Part shown: positions 58,594-64,000 of the stretch, in pieces | How positions within the stretch are numbered: the stretch's first letter is position 1 | How the letters are laid out: every line of letters starts with the position of its first letter | From: Actinomycetota bacterium | Lineage (GTDB): Bacteria > Actinomycetota > UBA4738 > HRBIN12 | Assembly (NCBI GenBank): GCA_035697485.1 | Contig: DASSCU010000005.1 | Span: forward strand, 1-64,000 | Direction: 5' to 3' | Length of the DNA: 64,000 nt | The notes under the pieces: model-generated | The model's database searches: none | What the model was told of the DNA's origin: nothing | What the model saw: only the letters and a program-made list of their open reading frames with translations | Program-made: the position numbers and the translations under genes

Positions 58594-59577
58594 ATGCGCT
58601 TCTGCCTGATGCTCGAGGGACAGGAAGGCGTCACGTGGCCCGACTGGCTCGGGGCGGCGCGTGCCGCGGAGCGGCTGGGGTTCGAGGCGATCTTCACCTC
58701 CGACCACTACCTGAGCGTGATCCGCCATCGCGATCGTGACCGCGGGTCCTCTGATGCGTGGACGATGCTCTCGGCGCTCGCGGCGTCGACCGAGACGATC
58801 AGGCTCGGCACGATGGTCTCCCCCATCACGTTCCGACTGCCCGCCGTGTTGGCGAAGGCCGCGGTCACGGTCGACCGGGTCAGCGGGGGTCGCGTCGAGA
58901 TCGGCATGGGCGCGGGCTGGTGGGAGGACGAGCACCGCACCCATGGGTTCCCGTTCCCGGACACGCCCACCCGGTTCGACATGCTGGAGGAGCAGCTCGA
59001 GATCGTCCACGGCCTGTTGGTGGAGGAACGATTCTCGTTCCAGGGCCAGCATTATCAGTTAGATGCCGTACCCTTCGCGCCCAAAGGCGTGCAGGAGCCG
59101 CATCCGCCGATCGTGGTCGGCGGAAACGGCGGTCCAAGGGTCGCGGCCCTCGTCTCGCGATGGGCCGACGAGTTCAACACGGTGGGCCCGTCTCCCGAGC
59201 AGGCTCGTGAGCGGTTCCGCAAGGTGCGCGACCGCCTCGACGCCGACGGCCGGGCGCAGGACTCGCTCACGACCTCGGTGATGACGTGGTGTTACGTGGG
59301 GGAGACCGAGCGGGACGCGATGCGGGTGATCGAGAAGGCGCGCTCTCGCGCGATGCGCGTCGCGAGGTTCGAGGACGAGCTCGACGAGCTGCGCGCGCAC
59401 TGCGTGGTCGGGTCGGTCGACCAGGCCGTCGAGCGCCTGAACGCGTACGCCTCGGCCGGCGTGCAGCGCATCATGCTGAACCACGAGCTCTTCGACGACC
59501 TGGAGATGCTCGAGGTGCTCGCCGAGCGCGTCTTCCCTCAGGTGGAGGGGTCGACGGGAACGTCCCGCGTGCCGTGA
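58594..59577 (+). CDS. LLM-class (luciferase-like) F420-type oxidoreductase
   Basis: 327 residues from ATG 58594. LLM landmarks: ARAAERLGFEAIFTSDHYLS, VLAKAAVTVDRVSGGRVEIG and MGAGWWEDEHRTHGFPFPD, IVVGGNGGPRVAALVSRWAD, and a C-terminal VGSVDQAVERLNAYASAGVQ. It probably binds F420 or FMN; the substrate is unknown. It is full length, unlike the shorter LLM protein at 385-1158. It lies between cwlM and the aminotransferase gene with its own -10 box. Confidence 0.88.
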   Translation: MRFCLMLEGQEGVTWPDWLGAARAAERLGFEAIFTSDHYLSVIRHRDRDRGSSDAWTMLSALAASTETIRLGTMVSPITFRLPAVLAKAAVTVDRVSGGRVEIGMGAGWWEDEHRTHGFPFPDTPTRFDMLEEQLEIVHGLLVEERFSFQGQHYQLDAVPFAPKGVQEPHPPIVVGGNGGPRVAALVSRWADEFNTVGPSPEQARERFRKVRDRLDADGRAQDSLTTSVMTWCYVGETERDAMRVIEKARSRAMRVARFEDELDELRAHCVVGSVDQAVERLNAYASAGVQRIMLNHELFDDLEMLEVLAERVFPQVEGSTGTSRVP

Positions 59578-59630
59578 TCGATGCTCCTGCCGGGCACGCG
59601 GCATGCCGATGCTAGCCTGAGGACCTTCCC

Positions 59631-60860
59631 ATGGCCGAGTTCTCGATCGATCGCTTCGTCGATCTCTACGCCCACCGCACCTCGGGCATGTCCGCGTCGG
59701 AGGTGCGGGCGTTGTTCGCCGTGGCGTCGCGCCCCGAGGTCGTCTCCCTCGCGGGAGGCATGCCGTTCGTGCAGGCCTTGCCCACCGACGACGTGCTCGA
59801 GGTCGTCCGCGGCGTGCTGGATGAGCACGGCTCGATGTCGCTGCAGTACGGCGGCGGCCAGGGGGACCCCGGCCTGCGGGAGCGCCTGGCCGGGCTGATG
59901 GCGGCCGAGGGCGTCGAGGGCGATCCCGAGGACATGGTGATCACGACCGGGGCACAACAGGCGCTCGACCTCGTCGGCAAGATCTTCATCGACCCCGGAG
60001 ACCTGATCGCGGTCGAGGCGCCGGCGTACGTGGGGGCCCTGACCGCGTTCGGCCAGTACGAGCCCCGTTACCTGCAGGTCGAGATCGACGACGACGGCAT
60101 GATCGTGGGCCAGCTGGAGGAGGCCCTCGTGCGGGGCGAGCGGCCGAAGTTCGTCTACACCTGCCCGAACTTCGGGAACCCAAGTGGTGTGACGCTATCA
60201 TACGAACGGCGGCAGCACCTCGTCTCCTTGTGCCGGGAGGCGGGCATCCCCATCGTCGAGGACAACCCGTACGGCATGCTCCGCTTCGAGGGCGAGCCAC
60301 TCCCGGCGCTGCGAACCCTCGACCCCGACAACGTGATCTACCTCGGCACGGTCTCGAAGGTCTTCTCCCCCGGCGTCCGCGTCGGGTGGGCGCTCGCCGA
60401 GCAGTCGGTGGTCCAGCGCCTCGTGCTCGCGAAGGAGGCAGCCGACCTCTGCGGCTCATCGTTCACGATGCTGGTCACCGAGCGGTACTTCGCCGAGGAG
60501 GAACGCTGGCGCGCCAACCTGGCCGCCCTCACCGACATCTACCGCTCGCGGCGCGATGCGATGCTCGAGGCGATCGACGAGCATTTCCCGGACGGCGCCC
60601 TGTGGACGAACCCGGGCGGCGGCTTCTACGTCTGGGTCACGTTGCCCGACTGGTTCGACACACGGGCGATGCTCGCCACGGCCGTCGAGCGACGCGTCGC
60701 CTATGTGCCCGGCACCGCCTTCTACCCCGACGGGCGCGGCGGCAACCAGATGCGCCTGGCGTTCTGCTACCCGCCCGTGGATCGCATCCGCGAGGGCATC
60801 GCCAGGCTGGGCAGCCTGCTCGAGGACGAGCAAGCCCTGTACCGGAGCCTGCACCCGTGA
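59631..60860 (+). CDS. PLP-dependent aminotransferase, class I/II fold
   Basis: 409 residues. VVSLAGGMPFVQALPTDDVL and DMVITTGAQQALDLVGKIF at the N-terminus, YTCPNFGNPSGVTLSYERRQ with the cofactor-binding Asn, IVEDNPYGMLRF with Asp/Tyr, GTVSKVFSPGVRVGWALA with the Schiff-base Lys (SKxFSPGxRxGW), NQMRLAFCYPP with the substrate carboxylate Arg. The wording fits the LysN/2-aminoadipate- or valine-pyruvate-type group. TAGCCT lies 12 nt upstream with a weak GAGGA site. GTGA overlap couples it to the D-Ala ligase gene, so a role in amino-acid supply for the cell wall is possible. Confidence 0.88.
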   Translation: MAEFSIDRFVDLYAHRTSGMSASEVRALFAVASRPEVVSLAGGMPFVQALPTDDVLEVVRGVLDEHGSMSLQYGGGQGDPGLRERLAGLMAAEGVEGDPEDMVITTGAQQALDLVGKIFIDPGDLIAVEAPAYVGALTAFGQYEPRYLQVEIDDDGMIVGQLEEALVRGERPKFVYTCPNFGNPSGVTLSYERRQHLVSLCREAGIPIVEDNPYGMLRFEGEPLPALRTLDPDNVIYLGTVSKVFSPGVRVGWALAEQSVVQRLVLAKEAADLCGSSFTMLVTERYFAEEERWRANLAALTDIYRSRRDAMLEAIDEHFPDGALWTNPGGGFYVWVTLPDWFDTRAMLATAVERRVAYVPGTAFYPDGRGGNQMRLAFCYPPVDRIREGIARLGSLLEDEQALYRSLHP

Positions 60861-61801
60861 ACGTCGCGGTGCTCGCCGGTGGGCGCACGCCCGAACGCGA
60901 TGTCTCGTTACGGGGCGGACACCGCGTCGCGGGCGCACTGCCGGACCTCGGCCACGACGTCACCCTGATCGATCCGGGGGAGACCGCGCTGGCCGAGGCC
61001 CTGCAGGAACGATCCCCGGACCTGTGCTACCTCACCCTGCACGGCAAGGAGGGCGAGGACGGCACCGTGCAGCGTCTGCTGGACCTGCTCGGCCTCGCGT
61101 ACACCGGCACGGCTGCGTTCGATTGCGAGGTGGCGTTCGACAAGCTGCTCGCCAAGGATGCGCTCGACCGGGCCGGTGTGCGCACGCCGACCTGGGCCCC
61201 GATCGAGGGGACGGCGCTGCGGGACCTGGGCGCCGGGGCTGCGCTGGGCAGGGCCATCGAGCGGGTCGGCCTGCCATGCGTCGTCAAACCCTCAAGGAGC
61301 GGCTCCGCCCTGGGGGTGACGTCGGTCTCGCGGGAGGGCGACCTGCCGGCCGCGGTGATGGCGGCCCTGTCGTTCAGCGGGGGAGCCGTCGTCGAGACGG
61401 CGATCGTGGGCACGGAGATCGCCGTCGGCGTCGTCGGCACGCCGGGGGAGGCACTACCGGCGGTCGAGATCGTGCCGAAGGGCGGCACCTACGACTACGC
61501 CGCACGCTACACGGCCGGAGCGACCGACTACTTCGCACCCGCTCGCCTCGGTGACGATGCCACCGCGGCCTGTCGCGATGCGGCCATGGCCGCTTGGAGG
61601 GCGCTCGGCCTGCGCGACGTGACGAGGGTCGACATGATCGTCGACCGCGACGGTGTGCCCTGGGTGCTCGAAGTGAACGTCTCACCAGGCATGACGGAGA
61701 CCAGCCTGTTGCCGATGGGCGCGAGCGCCGCCGGCATGGAATTGGCTCAGCTGTGTGACGCGGTCATCCAGTCGGTCACATCGAGGCGTCTCGGCCGCTG
61801 A
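60857..61801 (+). CDS. ddl: D-alanine--D-alanine ligase
   Basis: 314 residues from GTG 60857, overlapping the aminotransferase stop. ATP-grasp enzyme: VAVLAGGRTPERDVSLRGG (the GG.S.E..VS start), LTLHGKEGEDGTVQRLLDLL, CVVKPSRSGSALGVTSVSRE, VDMIVDRDGVPWVLEVNVSP and GMTETSLLPMGASAAGM. It makes the D-Ala-D-Ala end of peptidoglycan precursors. Convergent with parB, with 17 bp between the stops. Confidence 0.92.
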   Translation: MNVAVLAGGRTPERDVSLRGGHRVAGALPDLGHDVTLIDPGETALAEALQERSPDLCYLTLHGKEGEDGTVQRLLDLLGLAYTGTAAFDCEVAFDKLLAKDALDRAGVRTPTWAPIEGTALRDLGAGAALGRAIERVGLPCVVKPSRSGSALGVTSVSREGDLPAAVMAALSFSGGAVVETAIVGTEIAVGVVGTPGEALPAVEIVPKGGTYDYAARYTAGATDYFAPARLGDDATAACRDAAMAAWRALGLRDVTRVDMIVDRDGVPWVLEVNVSPGMTETSLLPMGASAAGMELAQLCDAVIQSVTSRRLGR

Positions 61802-61818
61802 CGGTGGTTGCAGCTGCG

Positions 61819-62712
61819 TCACTCCGGGGAGAGCCCGGGCCCCGAACCGACGATCTCCGAGACGATCCGTTCGAGGTCGTCGACCGACCCGAACTCGATG
61901 ATCACGCGGCCCCGCTTCTTCCCGTACTGGATCTGGACGCGGGTGGCGAGCTGCTCCGACAGGATCTCCTCGACCTCGGCCATCCCGGCGTCGGCTGCAG
62001 ATGTCGTGGCGACGTCGATCGAAGCTTCCACCTGGAGTGGCGGTTCGAGGTAGCGCCGAACGAGATCCTCGGTCTCGCGAACGGAGAGATCCTCGGCGGC
62101 GACCCGGAGCGCGAGCGTGTTGACGGCATCCGCGTCGCCGAGCGCGAGCAGCGCACGAGCGTGCCCCGCCTGGATCCTCGCATCGGTGAGGAGCTGCTGG
62201 GTCTCCAGGGGGAGCTGCAAGAGGCGGATCGTGTTCGCGATGTGTGACCGTGACACACCGACCCGGTCGGCGAGCTCCTCCTGCTTCAACCCGAGGTCCT
62301 CGAGCAGCTGTCGGAACGCCTCAGCGAGCTCGATGGGTCCGAGGTCCTCCCGGTGGATGTTCTCGATCAGGGCCTCGCGCAGGAGGTCTGAATCCTCGGT
62401 CTCTCGTAGCACCACCGGCACGGTTGCGAGCCCGGCCACCTTGGCGGCTCGCAACCGACGTTCACCCGCCACCAGCTCGTAGCCGTCCTCGCTCGAGCGA
62501 CGGACCACGATCGGCTGCAGGATGCCCACCTCTCTGATCGAGGCAGCGAGCGCCTTGATCTCCTCCTCGTCCCAGTGGGTCCGTGGTTGCTTCGGATTGG
62601 GCGTGACGGCGTTCACCGGCACTTCGAGCAGTCCCGAGAGCCCCTCACCGGCCTCTGGGGCTCCCGGGATCAGCGCGGACAGACCTCGCCCCAGACCACC
62701 TCGCTTCGACAT
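61819..62712 (-). CDS. parB: Chromosome-partitioning protein ParB
   Basis: 297 residues from ATG 62712; GGGAGG precedes it. N-terminal RGGLGRGLSALIPG, CTP-binding/parB box VVRRSSEDGYELVAGERRLR and ALIENIHREDLGPIELAEAF, HTH LKQEELADRVGVSRSHIANT, C-terminal dimer domain (KKRGRVIIEFGSVDDLERI). It loads at parS sites and slides on DNA as a CTP-dependent clamp. It overlaps the parA stop by 1 nt (TGATG). No parS (TGTTTCACGTGAAACA) was noticed in this window. Confidence 0.95.
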   Translation of the reverse strand: MSKRGGLGRGLSALIPGAPEAGEGLSGLLEVPVNAVTPNPKQPRTHWDEEEIKALAASIREVGILQPIVVRRSSEDGYELVAGERRLRAAKVAGLATVPVVLRETEDSDLLREALIENIHREDLGPIELAEAFRQLLEDLGLKQEELADRVGVSRSHIANTIRLLQLPLETQQLLTDARIQAGHARALLALGDADAVNTLALRVAAEDLSVRETEDLVRRYLEPPLQVEASIDVATTSAADAGMAEVEEILSEQLATRVQIQYGKKRGRVIIEFGSVDDLERIVSEIVGSGPGLSPE

Positions 62713-64000
62713 CACTCGCCTCCCTTTCGGAACAGTCGCCATCGGCGCTTGTGTGAGCGGTCGTCCTCGAGGGTGGCGCCGATGTCGGCCACCGCGTGGC
62801 CTTCCGACGGCTGAGCCTCGGGATCGTGACGGCTCGGCTGCGAGGGCGCGACGGGCTCCGCGTCCTCGTCGATGACCACCACCCGACGTTCGGGAAGGTG
62901 CCCGGGTGGGGCAGGGGAACTCGGCGGGGCGACCCGAGGAGGCTCGGTCGCGGCATCAGCCTCCTCCCACACGTCCTCGTCGTCGAGGGCCGAGGCGGGA
63001 GCGGCCTGTGGGAGCGGCTCGGGCGTTGGATGCGGTTCGGGGAGCGGCTCGGGCGTTGGATGCGGCTCGGGCGTTGGATGCGGCTCGGGGAGCGGCTCGG
63101 GGACCGGCGCCGGCTCGGGGACCGGCGCCGGCTCGGGTTCCGGCTCGGGTTCCGGCAGATCGTGCACCATCGGAACCTCGCCGAGCTCCTCCTCCCGGAG
63201 CGGCTCGGCGGGGGCGGGAGAGGCGTCGATCGCCGGCACGACGATCGTCGGGAGGTCGTGGAAGGTCGGCATCGGCTCGGTCGGCGGCGGCCGGAGCGCG
63301 ACCTCCCGACCCAGTTCGCGGTAACTCGCTGCACCTTTCGACTTCGGGTCGTACACCGTGATCGGCTGGCCGAATCCCGGCGCCTCGGAAAGCCGAACGG
63401 TCCTCGGGATGATGACGTCGTAGACCAGCTCACCGAAGTAGCGTCTGACCTCCTCGACCACCTGCTCGGACAGCTTCGTCCGGGGATCGAACATCGTCAT
63501 CACGATCCCGGAGAGTCGCAGTCCCGGGTTGATGTTCTGCTGCACGAGCGAGACGTTGCGGAGGAGTTGCCCGAGGCCCTCCAGGGCGTAGTACTCGCAC
63601 TGGATCGGGACGATCAGTTCCTCCGCCGCCGTCAGCGCGTTGATCGTCAACAGGCCCAGCGAGGGTGGACAGTCCAGAAGTATGAAGTCGTACGCGCCTT
63701 CCCGGACCGTGGCGAGGGCCTTCTTCAGACGCGTCTCGCGCGAGAACTGGCTGACCAGCTCGATCTCCGCTCCCGCCAGATCGATGGTTGACGGGATCGC
63801 CGAGAGGTGGGCCACCGCGGTCGGTACGATCGCATCGTCGACGGACGCCTCCGACACGATGACGTCATACACCGTGATCTCACGAGCCTCGTGCCTGATC
63901 CCCAACCCGGTCGAGGCGTTCCCCTGCGGGTCGAGGTCGACGACCAGGACCCGGTAGCCGAGATCGGCGAGGGAGGCGCCGAGGCTGACGGCCGTCGTGC
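62712..64000 (-). CDS. parA: Chromosome-partitioning ATPase ParA with long Pro/Glu-rich tail, partial (5' end outside)
   Basis: About 429 residues are visible; the Walker A region is beyond position 64000. Seen: [20 protein letters not shown] followed by [12 protein letters not shown] (Walker A' downstream part), [20 protein letters not shown] (Walker B), [17 protein letters not shown] and YGELV-type/[20 protein letters not shown]. After about [10 protein letters not shown] the usual ParA ends, yet here some 170 residues follow, rich in Pro/Glu with [13 protein letters not shown] repeats, ending in a basic [12 protein letters not shown]. It drives chromosome segregation with ParB. The tail is unusual. 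Confidence 0.93.
   Translation of the reverse strand, partial: TTAVSLGASLADLGYRVLVVDLDPQGNASTGLGIRHEAREITVYDVIVSEASVDDAIVPTAVAHLSAIPSTIDLAGAEIELVSQFSRETRLKKALATVREGAYDFILLDCPPSLGLLTINALTAAEELIVPIQCEYYALEGLGQLLRNVSLVQQNINPGLRLSGIVMTMFDPRTKLSEQVVEEVRRYFGELVYDVIIPRTVRLSEAPGFGQPITVYDPKSKGAASYRELGREVALRPPPTEPMPTFHDLPTIVVPAIDASPAPAEPLREEELGEVPMVHDLPEPEPEPEPAPVPEPAPVPEPLPEPHPTPEPHPTPEPLPEPHPTPEPLPQAAPASALDDEDVWEEADAATEPPRVAPPSSPAPPGHLPERRVVVIDEDAEPVAPSQPSRHDPEAQPSEGHAVADIGATLEDDRSHKRRWRLFRKGGE
63016..63153. repeat. Tandem DNA repeats within the parA tail
   Basis: Unit ggctcgggcgttggatgc (18 bp) occurs at 63016, 63046 and 63064; ggctcggggaccggcgcc (18 bp) at 63094 and 63112; ggctcgggttcc (12 bp) at 63130 and 63142. 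Units are multiples of 3, so the reading frame (PEP-type repeats) is kept. Such repeats change length easily between strains. Confidence 0.85.

Noticed and set aside
63016-63153. The tandem repeats as a CRISPR-like or iteron-type array
   Set aside because: The units are adjacent without spacers, keep the parA reading frame and encode Pro/Glu repeats, so they are coding repeats.
61800-64000. A parS site near parAB
   Set aside because: No sequence close to TGTTTCACGTGAAACA was noticed here or elsewhere in the window; it may lie beyond 64000.
1-64000. tRNA or rRNA genes, CRISPR arrays, insertion sequences, prophage
   Set aside because: No cloverleaf-like sequence with conserved tRNA boxes, no regularly spaced repeats, and no transposase, integrase or phage structural gene were found by reading.

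Overview
The window looks like a piece of a high-GC (roughly 70 % by eye) chromosome of an actinomycete-type bacterium (Actinomycetota). Three things point there. One is the gene order pcnA / NUDIX / DUF6049-like / murJ / sigM-type sigma and anti-sigma / trxB / trxA / cwlM-like / parB / parA, which matches the oriC-proximal block known from Mycobacterium tuberculosis (Rv3907c-Rv3918c) and relatives. The others are nickel superoxide dismutase with its SodX protease and LLM-class F420-type oxidoreductases. The class cannot be settled from this window. No rRNA, tRNA, CRISPR array, insertion sequence or prophage was recognised.

Layout. 1-8.3 kb: partial TadE-like pilus gene, LLM oxidoreductase, frameshifted cupredoxin gene, two MFS exporters (one with marR), two small CxxC proteins, methyltransferase, chromate-type transporter. 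8.3-14.9 kb: dsrE/tusA sulfur-carrier pair, ABC-F protein with a tiny leaderless upstream ORF, membrane-anchored metalloprotease, secreted beta-helix/calcium-repeat protein, sodX/sodN. 14.9-27.3 kb: YchF-like GTPase, LiaF-like protein, GNAT, MFS, molybdate regulator plus modABC, signal peptidase I, CtpE-like P-type ATPase, a decayed spot with two gene remnants, LtrA. 27.3-41.7 kb: a tightly overlapping ten-gene minus-strand operon with two plus-strand genes facing away from it. 41.7-64 kb: the oriC-side core block, split by a SulP/lipid kinase/PAP2/PilT insertion, ending in parB and the incomplete parA.

The most unusual locus is 27.3-41.7 kb. An RbsABC-type transporter (lipoprotein binding protein, ATPase, two permeases) is encoded with two related amidohydrolases, a thiamine-dependent dehydrogenase E1 alpha/beta pair, a creatinase-like M24 protein, a bicupin like ureidoglycine aminohydrolase and a 3-hydroxyisobutyrate-dehydrogenase-like enzyme. 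One permease is fused in one reading frame to one amidohydrolase, so import and the first hydrolysis step may be physically coupled. An XRE-cupin regulator and an atypical SDR are transcribed the other way, and a 9-bp inverted repeat sits at both divergent promoters. The substrate is unknown; a nitrogen-containing ring or ureido/guanidino compound is the best inference.

Across the window about twenty gene starts have a TANNNT hexamer, mostly 6-9 nt upstream of ATG/GTG with no Shine-Dalgarno sequence. This is the signature of leaderless transcripts, and it was used to choose several starts.
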